62,521 bases of DNA from Oscillospiraceae bacterium (GTDB lineage Bacteria; Bacillota; Clostridia; Saccharofermentanales; Saccharofermentanaceae). Made by a program: the position numbers and the translations under genes. Positions 9,633-18,599 of this stretch are shown in pieces (positions within the stretch are counted from its first letter, which is position 1; every line of letters starts with the position of its first letter). The notes beneath the pieces are model-generated. The model had not been told where the DNA came from. It searched no databases and saw only the letters and a list, made by a program, of their open reading frames with translations. The stretch is from contig CADCLV010000003.1 in NCBI GenBank assembly GCA_902802325.1, positions 5,505-68,025 on the forward strand, in the 5' to 3' direction.

Positions 9633-10871
9633 TCACTCCTTTTTGGTGGGATCCGGAAGACCGGATGTGAAATTCTCGGAAATAGTCTCCGGTAAGATAT
9701 TTTCTGAATCCGCCGGAGCAGAAACCGGGGAAACAGAAGCATTTTCCTGATTTTGGAACGCCGGTGTGGAAGATTCCGTTGTCGCGTTTCCGGATACGGA
9801 AACATTTCCTTCTTCGGTGACTTCAGACGGAGCGTCATTCTGGTTATATACATAATCGATCAGCTCGTTAAAACGTTTGTAGTACATGGTGGAATTCTCG
9901 ATCACATACCCATAGAGTGCCCGGCTCTGAAGCTTATGTACGCTCTGGCAGAGACTGTCGGCTTCAGCCTGGTTTTTCACATTCAGCTGGAAGCACTGGT
10001 GATATCTGGTCATGAAGATGCCACGGTAGATCGGGGCGCTGTTGACCTGGTTCATTTTACTGGGATAGATCCAGACGATATCCTTGATCGGGAGGATCGT
10101 CGGGGTGGCGTTGATCTGGATAATGTGATCCTTTGAGACCTGAATATTCCCATAGGTAAAGAGCGGATCGGAAAACTCGTTGTCCAGATCCTCCAATGTC
10201 ATATTCATGGCGCTGAGCTTTTTCTTCAGAGGCTTTAAGTACGAGCCGGTAAGCCCTGTCAGCGGAATGGCCACGGCGAAGATCAGCAAGATCAGGCAAA
10301 GTGCAATATAGGCTGTGCCTTCGGATGCCAGAACTTTCGAAAGGGGCACCATAACGAACATCTTGGAACAAACACGTTCGCGTACAGCCGGCGGCGCGCT
10401 GATGGCGTCGAAATACTGCTCCAGGAACTGGGAAGTCTTGGCGTTGACATCGGTAACATAACCATTGCAGCTGATGTATTCAGTCAGAACGGACTCATCG
10501 CCGCTGTCCATGTACTCGTAAGTCTGATCCATGATCGTTTCGACCTTGGCTTCGTACTTTTTCGGAATATAGACGATCAGATAATAGTCTTCCTCGTTCT
10601 TATCCTGTACCGGAGCAATATAGAATTTTCCGTCTTTGTTTTCCGCAAACCAGTCGTAGATCGAGTAGGTCTTTCCTTTATAGTATTTGTCGACTTTATA
10701 GCTGTTGCAGGGAAGAGAGAAGATATTCTCTCTTGCGGTATAGTACTTGGTATGATTGGGGATAAGCAAGAAGGCGATCAGGAGTGTGGCGACGATCAGA
10801 ACCACAGATATGACGAACCTCCAGGTGAAATTTGCCTTTTTGATCTGCTTGACAACGGAGTTACTGCTCAT
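9633..10871 (-). CDS. Membrane protein of unknown function
   Basis: A 412-residue protein from the ATG at 10871, chosen because GAAAGGG precedes it; upstream in-frame codons would add a tail with no ribosome site. One membrane helix lies at about residues 17-38. An exported or loop domain of about 150 residues follows, then a hydrophobic hairpin near 190-225 and a region with regularly spaced aromatic residues. The last 65 residues are rich in Ser, Thr, Asn and Pro and look disordered. It resembles membrane proteins of Clostridia with DUF6709-type names, but I am not sure of that. It is the first gene of an operon with nadE and the RlmI-like gene. Confidence 0.7.
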   Translation of the reverse strand: MSSNSVVKQIKKANFTWRFVISVVLIVATLLIAFLLIPNHTKYYTARENIFSLPCNSYKVDKYYKGKTYSIYDWFAENKDGKFYIAPVQDKNEEDYYLIVYIPKKYEAKVETIMDQTYEYMDSGDESVLTEYISCNGYVTDVNAKTSQFLEQYFDAISAPPAVRERVCSKMFVMVPLSKVLASEGTAYIALCLILLIFAVAIPLTGLTGSYLKPLKKKLSAMNMTLEDLDNEFSDPLFTYGNIQVSKDHIIQINATPTILPIKDIVWIYPSKMNQVNSAPIYRGIFMTRYHQCFQLNVKNQAEADSLCQSVHKLQSRALYGYVIENSTMYYKRFNELIDYVYNQNDAPSEVTEEGNVSVSGNATTESSTPAFQNQENASVSPVSAPADSENILPETISENFTSGLPDPTKKE

Positions 10872-10944
10872 GAGTGTTTCCCTTTCCGAATTCTGTCTAA
10901 ATTCCGGCGAAATTCCTGCGTTAAGGAATTCACGCGGCTTTTTC

Positions 10945-11000
10945 TTGTGAAAAGTTCGCAACAAGTATATCATATTATGGTACATATTTATCGGACACAA
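10945..11000. promoter_or_regulatory. Overlapping divergent promoters
   Basis: Rightward: TTGTGA (10945-10950), 17-base spacer, TATCAT (10968-10973), serving the M48 protease. Leftward: TTGTGT read from 11000-10995, 17-base spacer, TAATAT read from 10977-10972, serving the membrane-protein/nadE operon. The two -10 elements share bases 10972-10973, so polymerase should not be able to occupy both at once. Confidence 0.55.
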
Positions 11001-11015
11001 TTGAGGTTTTTGCAT

Positions 11016-11918
11016 ATGGATAACAATAAGATGCCTATCCCGCCTTTTTCAGAGCAAGAGATCCGTTCTTTCCGGCATAAAGCCGAAAAGCCCATGTATG
11101 TGGCTATGGTGATCTTCAATGTTCTGTTTGTAGTGATCGCCCTGATCGCTGTGGTGATGGCCTTTGCTGATGAGGGACCGCTGACCGGAGAAACCGGATC
11201 CATGATCAATCAGATCCTTTTCGACATCCCTTCTGAAGCCTCCGCCCATATCGAGATCCTCATGATCCTGATCCTTCTGCCGGTCATGCTTCTTGCTGTG
11301 GCATATCTGTACTATGCCCAGTACCGGGCCAATTCCATCCGCATCACGGAAAAGAATTTCCCGGAGATCTACGAAGTCATTGAGGACTATGCCCGGAGAA
11401 TGAACATGAAGAATGTGCCGAAGGTATATCTTACTCAGGAAAACGGTGTGCTGAATGCTTTCTCTACCTTCATTCTGAGAAGACAGTATGTGGTCCTTCT
11501 GGCAGACCTTTTCGAAGTCGCCTATCTGGAACATCATGATCTGGACAGCATCAAGTTTATTCTGGCTCATGAAATGGCCCATATCCGCTATCGTCATGCG
11601 ACTTTCTCCTACAATATCAGTATCCTTTTTGCCAACTATCTGCCGGTCGTCAGCTCCGCCCTGTCCCGTGCCCGGGAATACAGCTGTGACCGTATGGCCC
11701 AGCATCTCGTAGGTAAAAGCGGCATTGAACCGATGCTGGCCCTGGTGGTCGGAAAGCACCTTTATAAGAAGGTGGATGTTAAGGACTACGTGGAGCATTG
11801 CCATGAAGTGCGCGGCTTTTTCGTTTTCGTCTACAACCTTCTTTCTACCCACCCCATCATGCCGAAGCGTATTCAGGCGCTGCTCCGTGATCACGGTTCC
11901 GGACGGTTATTCTTCTAA
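11016..11918 (+). CDS. M48 family membrane zinc metalloprotease
   Basis: HtpX/Ste24-type protease of 300 residues, likely a membrane quality-control enzyme with its active site facing the cytoplasm. Two membrane helices are seen at about residues 28-52 and 78-100. The zinc motif HEMAH is at 185-189 and the third ligand lies in the EYSCD segment about 40 residues later. The ATG at 11016 is chosen because TTGAGG precedes it and the upstream in-frame sequence is intergenic and antisense to the neighbouring gene. It is divergent from the nadE operon. No clear terminator is seen after it. Confidence 0.87.
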   Translation: MDNNKMPIPPFSEQEIRSFRHKAEKPMYVAMVIFNVLFVVIALIAVVMAFADEGPLTGETGSMINQILFDIPSEASAHIEILMILILLPVMLLAVAYLYYAQYRANSIRITEKNFPEIYEVIEDYARRMNMKNVPKVYLTQENGVLNAFSTFILRRQYVVLLADLFEVAYLEHHDLDSIKFILAHEMAHIRYRHATFSYNISILFANYLPVVSSALSRAREYSCDRMAQHLVGKSGIEPMLALVVGKHLYKKVDVKDYVEHCHEVRGFFVFVYNLLSTHPIMPKRIQALLRDHGSGRLFF

Positions 11919-12033
11919 AGCCCTGCCCCGACAGTGCATTTCCCAATGAAAATCGGAATTCATGCAATTTGTACAGAAACATCTTGCAAATTCCGAAGGT
12001 CTAAATGAAAAAGTAGAAAAAGCGTTTTTGACG

Positions 12034-12064
12034 TTGACAAGTGCGCTCTGAACCTATTTACTAT
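12034..12064 (+). promoter_or_regulatory. Promoter of the Re-citrate-synthase-like gene
   Basis: TTGACA at 12034-12039 is followed by TACTAT at 12059-12064. The spacer of 19 bases is longer than ideal; TTTACT at 12057 would give 17. The transcript would have a leader of about 50 bases ending in GGAGGA. Confidence 0.55.
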
Positions 12065-12117
12065 ATACGTGCACAAAGATGTGCAACTTCTAATTTTGCA
12101 AGCAGGAGGAACATAAC

Positions 12118-13515
12118 ATGAAAAACATTGCGCTGAGTGATAAGAGCAATCTTCTGGAACAGGATCCCTATCAGTATACACTGCAGGATGTTGAGAAACC
12201 GGAGCTTTTCCGTGAATTGTTCCCGTATGCCGAAGTTCCGAAGATCGCTTATAACTATAGAAAAGTTCCGATGAATATGCCGGAAAACATCTATATCACC
12301 GATACGACATTCCGTGACGGACAGCAGTCCCGTGCACCTTATACCACCGAGCAGATGGTGGAGATCTATAAGATGCTGCACCGCCTGGGCGGTCCGAAGG
12401 GCATTGTCCGTCAGACAGAGTTCTTCGTTTACTCCCAGAAGGACAGAGAAGCGCTTGAGCAGTGCATGGCTCTGGGCTACAAGTTCCCGGAGATCACCAC
12501 CTGGATCCGCGCGACTAAGTCTGACTTCGCTCTCGTCCGCAACATCGGCATCAAGGAGACAGGTATCCTTGTATCCTGCTCCGACTATCATATCTTCAAT
12601 AAAATGGGGCTGACCCGTAAGCAGGCTATGGATAAGTACCTGGGCATCGTAAAGGATGCTATCGATGCAGGACTTCGTCCGAGATGCCATTTCGAAGATA
12701 TCACCCGTGCCGACTTCTACGGCTTCGTAGTACCGTTTGCTACCGCCCTCATGAGACTTTCCGAGGAAAGCGGCATTCCGGTAAAGATCCGTGCCTGCGA
12801 TACCATGGGTTATGGTGTACCGTTCCCGGGCGTTGCGCTGCCGCGTTCCGTATCCGGTATCATCTATGGTCTGCAGCATTATGCCGGCGTTCCCTGCGAA
12901 ATGCTGGAGTGGCATGGTCATAATGATTTCTATAAGGGCGTGGTAAATGCAACTACCGCCTGGCTTTATGGTGCGCAGGCAGTGAACTGCTCGCTTCTGG
13001 GCATCGGTGAGAGAACCGGTAATGTTCCGCTGGAGGCCATGGTATTTGAGTATGCACAGCTTCGTGGAACGCTCGATGGTATGGATTCCCGCGTGATCAC
13101 AGAGATCGCGGACTATATCTCCCGTGAGACACATTATGAACTTCCGCCGATGACACCTTTTGTCGGTAAGAACTTTAACGTGACCAAGGCCGGTATCCAC
13201 GCAGATGGTCTTTTGAAGGATCCGGAGATCTACAATATCTTCGATACGGAAGCACTTCTGGACCGCCCGCCGCTTGTTGCCGTAAGCAACGTGTCCGGTC
13301 TTGCCGGAATTGCCTGCTGGATCAATAACTACTATCGTCTGGCCGGCGAAAACGCTGTCAGCAAGAAGGATCCGTTCATCTCCAAGATGAAGGAGTGGAT
13401 CGATAAGGAATATGACGGCGGTCGTGTAACCGTTATTTCCGACGAGGAGATGGTTCATCTTTTTGAAGAGACCGCTCCGGAGGTATATGCGAAGGTTGCC
13501 AGACCGAAGGCGTGA
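12118..13515 (+). CDS. Re-citrate synthase / 2-isopropylmalate synthase-family enzyme
   Basis: Carbon-carbon condensing enzyme of the DRE-TIM metallolyase family, 465 residues. Visible motifs are ITDTTFRDGQQ (metal and base residues), RCHFEDITRAD, WHGHNDF (metal-binding HxH) and GIGERTGNV. The length and the absence of the C-terminal LeuA allosteric domain argue against classical isopropylmalate synthase. The sequence resembles Clostridia proteins annotated as Re-citrate synthase or homocitrate-synthase-like, which make citrate from acetyl-CoA and oxaloacetate in anaerobes lacking the common enzyme. No leu, nif or TCA gene is adjacent, so the substrate is inferred. Expression is from its own promoter, and a strong hairpin terminator follows. 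Confidence 0.75.
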   Translation: MKNIALSDKSNLLEQDPYQYTLQDVEKPELFRELFPYAEVPKIAYNYRKVPMNMPENIYITDTTFRDGQQSRAPYTTEQMVEIYKMLHRLGGPKGIVRQTEFFVYSQKDREALEQCMALGYKFPEITTWIRATKSDFALVRNIGIKETGILVSCSDYHIFNKMGLTRKQAMDKYLGIVKDAIDAGLRPRCHFEDITRADFYGFVVPFATALMRLSEESGIPVKIRACDTMGYGVPFPGVALPRSVSGIIYGLQHYAGVPCEMLEWHGHNDFYKGVVNATTAWLYGAQAVNCSLLGIGERTGNVPLEAMVFEYAQLRGTLDGMDSRVITEIADYISRETHYELPPMTPFVGKNFNVTKAGIHADGLLKDPEIYNIFDTEALLDRPPLVAVSNVSGLAGIACWINNYYRLAGENAVSKKDPFISKMKEWIDKEYDGGRVTVISDEEMVHLFEETAPEVYAKVARPKA

Positions 13516-13529
13516 TTCTTTAGATAATT

Positions 13530-13612
13530 AAGCATAAAGAAAAACCACCCGTCACTCAGACATTTTTGCTTTGCAAAAAAACTCGTGACTAGGTGGTTTT
13601 CTTTATGCTTTT
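13530..13612. terminator. Long bidirectional terminator hairpin
   Basis: The left arm AAGCATAAAGAAAAACCACC (13530-13549) pairs with GGTGGTTTTCTTTATGCTT (13593-13611) with one bulged A, and the inner part contains a second dyad, TTTTTGC/GCAAAAA (13563-13579). T-rich tracts flank both ends, so it can stop both the rightward citrate-synthase-like gene and the leftward flavoprotein operon. At about 80 bases it is longer than a normal intrinsic terminator. Confidence 0.85.
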
Positions 13613-13671
13613 AATTCTTTGAAAGAGGCGCCTTCGGTCTGGCTTCCTTTTCTTCGAGCGAGGGGGAGGGG

Positions 13672-15087
13672 TCAGGTGGCGCTTGTTGCGAGGACGCCGG
13701 GGAGGATTTCATCTCCGACTGAAACAGGGGCATTGATCACCGTGTGGTGGATCTTTTCGGCCAGTGTTCGGATCTCATCTTTCGGGATCTCGCCTTTCGA
13801 TTTCACACTGATGCGGGAAAGACTTCCATCTTCCAGGCGGACACGGATCGTCGTGGTCAGGGTACGCATCGGATGGGTCACTTCCGCGATTCCATAGGCT
13901 TCTCCACGCGGACAGGAATTTCCGGTGACAACAGGAGTGGGGCCTGGCGTGACAGTAAGCGTACACCCCCGCGGGCAGATGATACAGGTCATTTGCCGGA
14001 CAGCGGGATCAGTGTTCTTTTCTATTTCGCCTACGGGCTTTATGACTTTTCCGGGAAAGACTTTTGGAGAAAGGATCGCCTGTTCCGAAGTGGAAGAAGC
14101 ACCGGCCACATAGGCTGCAGCGGCTTTTCCGGCTTCGATCGCTTCCTTCGTGACGTTATCTGCCAGATCATGGACATGAAGTACATTTCCGCAGGCAAAA
14201 ATACCCGGGATCGAAGTCTCATGCACATCAGAAGAGAAAGGTCCGCCGGTTTTCGGATCGATGGCCAGACCGGCCTTTCTGGAAAGTTCATTTTCCGGGA
14301 TCAGGCCACAGGAGAGAAGAAGAGTATCGCACTCGATCTCTTTTTCTGTTCCGGGGACCGGTGTATATCTATCATCCACTTCCGATACGGTAATGCCGGT
14401 AAGACGGTCTTTCCCGTGAATCGCGGTGACCGTGCGGCGCAGATACAGGGGGATGCCGTAGTCTTCCAGACACTGGGTAACATTTCGGGCGAGGCCTCCG
14501 GGCTGGGGCGCGATCTCGATACAGGCCAGAACGTCAGCGCCTTCTAAGACCATGCGTCGGGCCATGATGAGTCCGATATCGCCGGAGCCTAAGATGACGA
14601 CTTTTCTGCCGACCATATAGCCGTCGATATTGACGTAGTGCTGGGCAAGACCTGCGGTCATGACGCCGGCGGGACGGGTTCCGGGAATGGCTAATGCGCC
14701 CCGGGCTTTTTCCCGGCAGCCCATGGCCAGAATGATGGCTTGGGCGGAGATCTCGAAGTAGCCGTCTTTTTTATTCATAGCATAAATCTGCTTTCTGGAA
14801 GTGATCTCCATAACGAAAGTGTCCAAAAGGATCTCAACGGGCGGGTGAGATCCCTGATTTATGCTCTTTAAGTCTTCATAAGCGCGGAAAGCATATTCCG
14901 GACCGGTAAGTTCTTCACCGAAGTGGGAAAGACCAAATCCGTTATGAATGCACTGATTGAGAATGCCGCCGAGCTTCGTGTCGCGTTCGATGAGAAGGAT
15001 GGAATGGCATCCGTTCTCGGCTGCGCTCTTGGCTGCGGCAAGTCCTGCCGGGCCTCCGCCTATGACAACGATATCGTAACATCTCAT
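13672..15087 (-). CDS. FAD-dependent oxidoreductase fused to a DUF1667 domain (GlpB-like)
   Basis: Flavoprotein of 471 residues. Residues 1-340 are a two-dinucleotide-fold oxidoreductase: FAD motif VVIGGGPAGLAAA, second nucleotide motif KVVILGSGDIGL, and GIFACGNVLHVHD near the FAD ribityl site. From about residue 360 comes a DUF1667 domain with CIICPRGC and CPRG, four Cys suited to metal or Fe-S binding; in most Clostridia this domain is a separate protein of about 120 residues. It overlaps the upstream GlpA-like gene by four bases (ATGA), so they are translationally coupled. The probable role is anaerobic glycerol-3-phosphate or related polyol-phosphate oxidation, but no glpK or glpF is nearby. 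Confidence 0.87.
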   Translation of the reverse strand: MRCYDIVVIGGGPAGLAAAKSAAENGCHSILLIERDTKLGGILNQCIHNGFGLSHFGEELTGPEYAFRAYEDLKSINQGSHPPVEILLDTFVMEITSRKQIYAMNKKDGYFEISAQAIILAMGCREKARGALAIPGTRPAGVMTAGLAQHYVNIDGYMVGRKVVILGSGDIGLIMARRMVLEGADVLACIEIAPQPGGLARNVTQCLEDYGIPLYLRRTVTAIHGKDRLTGITVSEVDDRYTPVPGTEKEIECDTLLLSCGLIPENELSRKAGLAIDPKTGGPFSSDVHETSIPGIFACGNVLHVHDLADNVTKEAIEAGKAAAAYVAGASSTSEQAILSPKVFPGKVIKPVGEIEKNTDPAVRQMTCIICPRGCTLTVTPGPTPVVTGNSCPRGEAYGIAEVTHPMRTLTTTIRVRLEDGSLSRISVKSKGEIPKDEIRTLAEKIHHTVINAPVSVGDEILPGVLATSAT

Positions 15088-16592
15088 GATTCCACCTCCT
15101 TTAACGGGGCATTCTTTCCTTCGGGAGAAGGAAAGCCTTCCGCATCGCGGGGAACGAACAGCGTGGAGCCTTTGCCGTCTTGAAGGATCGAAAGAGGCGA
15201 GGCGTCAGATCTTTCGGAAAGCAGCATTTCCACAATACGTGGCCCGCAGAAACCTCCCTGACAGCGTCCCATGCCGGTTCCGGCTCTCCGCTTTACGGCA
15301 TCCAGGGAAAGGGGAGGGATCGGACTTAAAAGAGCGTCTCGGATCTCGCCTTCTGTGACACCTTCACAGCGGCAGACGATCCGTCCGTAAGCGGGATCTT
15401 TTTTCACCAGTTCCGCACGCTCTTCGTTCGTCATATCCCGGAAATGGATCTTCTTTCGGGTCATATCGTAAGGACCTTCCTTCTTGGGAAGAGAAATGCC
15501 CTTTTCTCTTAAAAGTCCGATCATGAAAGGACCGATTGCGGGACTGCTGGCCAGTCCCGGAGACTTGATACCGGCTGCTTCGAAGATGCCTTTCTTTCCG
15601 GGGATCTCCCGGATAATGAAGTCATCTGCAGTGGAATTGGCGCGGATGCCCGAGAAGTTTCTGACATTATCGCGCCAGGAAATATCGGTGACGGAGCGGG
15701 CGGCTTTGACCTTGATCTCAGAAAGCTTCGAAGCCGTAGTGGCTGTATCTTCGATGTCGTCTTTCAGGACTTCGGACGTGGGTCCGCAAATCAGATTTCC
15801 GTGTACGGTAGGGGCGACCAGTACGCCCTTTCCTTTTTCACTCGGACACTGGAAAACAACGTGATCGACACGTGTTCCTTCGGATTTGTCGAGGAGAAAG
15901 TATTCTCCACGGGTAGGAACGATTTCAAAGTCTGGTCCGGCGATGAGCCCGTGAACTGTATCCGCCTGGATCCCGCAGGCCAGGATCACGTTATCCGCCT
16001 CAAAAGCACCCCGTGCCGTTTCAATCATATACCGGCCGGAAACTTGGGAGCCGTCGTTTTCGCGGATCGCGGAGACTTCTGCGTTGAGGAGGATATCTCC
16101 GCCTTCCCGGACGAAGACTTCCGCCTGGGCCAGGCACAGCTCCCACGGGTTGACGATACCGGCGGAAGGAGCATAGAGCGCGGCGACGGCCTCTTCTGAC
16201 ACGCCCGGCTCGATTCTATGAAGCTCCTCCTGATCGAGAATACGGATATCGGGAACGCCGTTTCTTATACCACGATCCAGAAGCTCATGGAGCAGTGCTT
16301 TTTCCGCATCGGAGAAAGCCAGGACCAGGGAACCGCAGCGGCGGAAAGGAACACTCAGATTCCGGCAAAGATCCTCGCAGAGACGGTTCCCTTCGACGTT
16401 GAGCTTCGCCATAAGGGTACCGGGCTTCGGGTCGTATCCTGCGTGAATGATGGCGCTGTTGGCACGCGTCGCCCCCATCGCGACGTCGTTATTCTTGTCG
16501 AGAAGAAGCACGGAAACATTGTAAGGAATGAGGCTGTAAGCGATGGATGTTCCCACCACACCGGCGCCCACGATGATGATGTCATATTTCAT
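15084..16592 (-). CDS. FAD-dependent oxidoreductase with BFD-like [2Fe-2S] domain (GlpA-like)
   Basis: A 502-residue DAO-family flavoprotein resembling the GlpA/GlpO subunit of glycerol-3-phosphate dehydrogenase. It opens with the FAD motif IIVGAGVVGTSIAYSL, and SAIIHAGYD follows in the substrate part. A C-terminal BFD-like domain carries C-R-C-E-G-V (near residue 405) and C-Q-G-G-F-C (near 447), four Cys for a [2Fe-2S] cluster. A further tail of about 45 residues follows. The start is preceded by AAAGAGG. The partner gene downstream overlaps by four bases. Substrate assignment is inferred from the family. Confidence 0.85.
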   Translation of the reverse strand: MKYDIIIVGAGVVGTSIAYSLIPYNVSVLLLDKNNDVAMGATRANSAIIHAGYDPKPGTLMAKLNVEGNRLCEDLCRNLSVPFRRCGSLVLAFSDAEKALLHELLDRGIRNGVPDIRILDQEELHRIEPGVSEEAVAALYAPSAGIVNPWELCLAQAEVFVREGGDILLNAEVSAIRENDGSQVSGRYMIETARGAFEADNVILACGIQADTVHGLIAGPDFEIVPTRGEYFLLDKSEGTRVDHVVFQCPSEKGKGVLVAPTVHGNLICGPTSEVLKDDIEDTATTASKLSEIKVKAARSVTDISWRDNVRNFSGIRANSTADDFIIREIPGKKGIFEAAGIKSPGLASSPAIGPFMIGLLREKGISLPKKEGPYDMTRKKIHFRDMTNEERAELVKKDPAYGRIVCRCEGVTEGEIRDALLSPIPPLSLDAVKRRAGTGMGRCQGGFCGPRIVEMLLSERSDASPLSILQDGKGSTLFVPRDAEGFPSPEGKNAPLKEVES

Positions 16593-16705
16593 AAGCCGCC
16601 TCTTTCTGCGGGAAGAAAGGCCCCGCGGTAACTATTACCATTTTACTATATCCGGGGGAATTCTGCATTTCACTTCGGAACCTCCCGTCCGGTTGCGCGC
16701 GCAAA

Positions 16706-16734
16706 TTGACATTACCCCGGCAAATCATTATACT
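16706..16734 (+). promoter_or_regulatory. Promoter of proS
   Basis: TTGACA (16706-16711), 17-base spacer, TATACT (16729-16734): close to the sigma-A consensus. The leader is about 50 bases and contains alternating GCGCG tracts and the ribosome site AGAGGA. A consensus promoter in front of a broken gene suggests that the damage is recent or an artefact. Confidence 0.75.
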
Positions 16735-16790
16735 TTTGAGTGCTATCTATTATATATGCGCGTATGTGCGCGATGAAAGAGGAATCAATC

Positions 16791-18396
16791 ATGCGAGTAT
16801 CTAAGCTTTTCATGTCTACACAGAGAGAAGTACCGTCTGATGCCGAGATCGTGAGCCATCAGCTCATGCTCCGCGCCGGCCTGATGCGTAAGGCGGCCGC
16901 CGGTATTTATTCTTATATGCCGATGGGGTATCGTGCATACCGTAAGGTCGAGGCCATTGTCCGTGAGGAGATGGATAGAGCCGGAGCACAGGAACTCATC
17001 ATGCCGGCAGTTCTTCCTGCCGAGACCTATATGGCTTCCGGCCGCTGGGAAAAGTTCGGTCCGGAAATGTTCCGTTTAAAGGACCGTAGCGGACGTCAGT
17101 TCTGCCTGGGCCCGACGCATGAAGAGCCCTTTACCGAAGCAGTAAGAGATACGATCCGTTCGTATCGTAATCTGCCGGTAACTCTTTATCAGATCCAGCA
17201 TAAGTACCGTGACGAGAAGCGCCCGAGATTCGGCGTTGTCCGTTCCCGTGAGTTCGTCATGAAGGATGCCTACAGCTTCGACGTAGACGAGGCCGGTCTC
17301 GATAAGTCTTACCTTAACATGAAGGAAGCCTACTGCAAGATCTTCGACCGCTGCAACCTCGACTACATTCTCGTTGATGCCGATTCCGGCGCCATGGGTG
17401 GTTCCGGTTCCCAGGAGTTCATGGTAAAGTCGGCAGTCGGTGAAGATGCCATCGCGTATTGCCCGGCATGTGATTATGCTGCGAACGAAGAAAAAGCACC
17501 GTGCCCGGAGGTGAAAAAACCGGAGGGTGTGGAAATGCTTCCGATCGAGAAGATCGAGACCCCGCATGTAAAGACCATCGAAGAACTGATGCGACCGCAT
17601 TTGCCAAGACGATCCTTTATAACATCGATGGCAAGATCGTGGCCGTTATGGTCCGTGGCGACCGGGAGATCAATGAGACCAAGCTCGGTAACCTCTTTGA
17701 TGCTACCGAAATGAACCTGGCTTCCTTCGAAGAAGTCGAGCGTGTTACCGGCGCGGCAGTCGGCTTTGCCGGTCCTGTCGGTCTGAAGGAGAAGGTTGAA
17801 GTCATCGCGGATTACGAAGTGGCCGCCATGACCAACTTCATCGTGGGTGCCAATGAGACCGACTATCACTTTAAGAATGTCAACTTCGGCCGTGACTTCA
17901 CTCCGGACCGTGTCGTGGATGTAAGAGGCGCAGTTGAAGGTGATCCGTGTCCGAAATGCGGCAAGCCGATGTCCATGTGCAGAGGTATCGAGGTTGGTCA
18001 CATTTTCAAGCTGGGTACCAAGTATTCGGATGCGCTCCACTGCATCTACCTCGATAAGGACGGCAAGGAGAATCCCATGATCATGGGCTGCTATGGTATC
18101 GGTGTCTCCAGAACACTGGCCGCGATCATCGAGCAGCACTACGATGAGAATGGTATCATCTGGCCAATGTCCGTGGCTCCGTATCAGGTCATCGTTGTTC
18201 CGACTACATCTCAGGATGAGGAGTGAAGTTCAAGGATGCCGACCTGATCGGTATTCCGGTCCGTATCACAGTCGGCCGTAAGGCTGCGGAAGGAAAGGTG
18301 GAGTATAAGCTCCGCGCCGGTTCTGATGTTGTTGAAATGACAGCAGAAGAAGCCATCGCCGCCGCTCTTAAGGAAATCGAGACAGCGAAGAAGTAA
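16791..18396 (+). pseudogene. proS: Proline--tRNA ligase, disrupted by two out-of-frame deletions
   Basis: Bacterial-type ProRS with a YbaK-like editing insertion. Three consecutive frames together encode the protein: ATG 16791 to about 17591 ([18 protein letters not shown], class II motifs), about 17591 to 18226 (end of the editing insertion and motif 3 region, stop at 18224), and about 18220 to 18396 (anticodon-binding domain, [19 protein letters not shown]). At the first junction about six residues and the frame are lost between TIEEL and DATAFAKT; at the second about 30 residues of the anticodon domain are missing between TSQDEE and GVKFKDADL. Total coding is near 535 residues against a usual 565-575. 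The gene is essential, so a second copy or a sequence/assembly error must be considered. Confidence 0.85.
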
Positions 18397-18420
18397 TCAT
18401 ATAGTATTCCTTTGAATTTC

Positions 18421-18458
18421 CAAAAACACCTTCTGCCATCTGGAAGAAGGTGTTTTTG
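18421..18458 (+). terminator. Intrinsic terminator after proS
   Basis: AAAACACCTTCT (18422-18433) pairs with AGAAGGTGTTTT around a short loop, followed by T residues. It closes the proS transcript. Confidence 0.85.
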
Positions 18459-18599
18459 TATGCTTGGGCAAAGGAGATGTCGTGTCCATACCACCGAATG
18501 CGGGCATGAGAAAGTGTTGTTTTTCCAATAGTTCTTGTTTTTTACCTGCGAATTTGTTTTATAATCGAAAAAAAGTGAAGTCGGATGGGAGAAGCGTGT

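Noticed and set aside
9633..11015. Longer version of the membrane-protein gene starting at 11015
   Set aside because: The extra 48 codons overlap the divergent promoter region and lack a ribosome site; ATG 10871 has one.
12061..13458. Minus-strand open frame of 465 codons over the Re-citrate-synthase-like gene
   Set aside because: Antisense to a gene with intact catalytic motifs; no independent signals.
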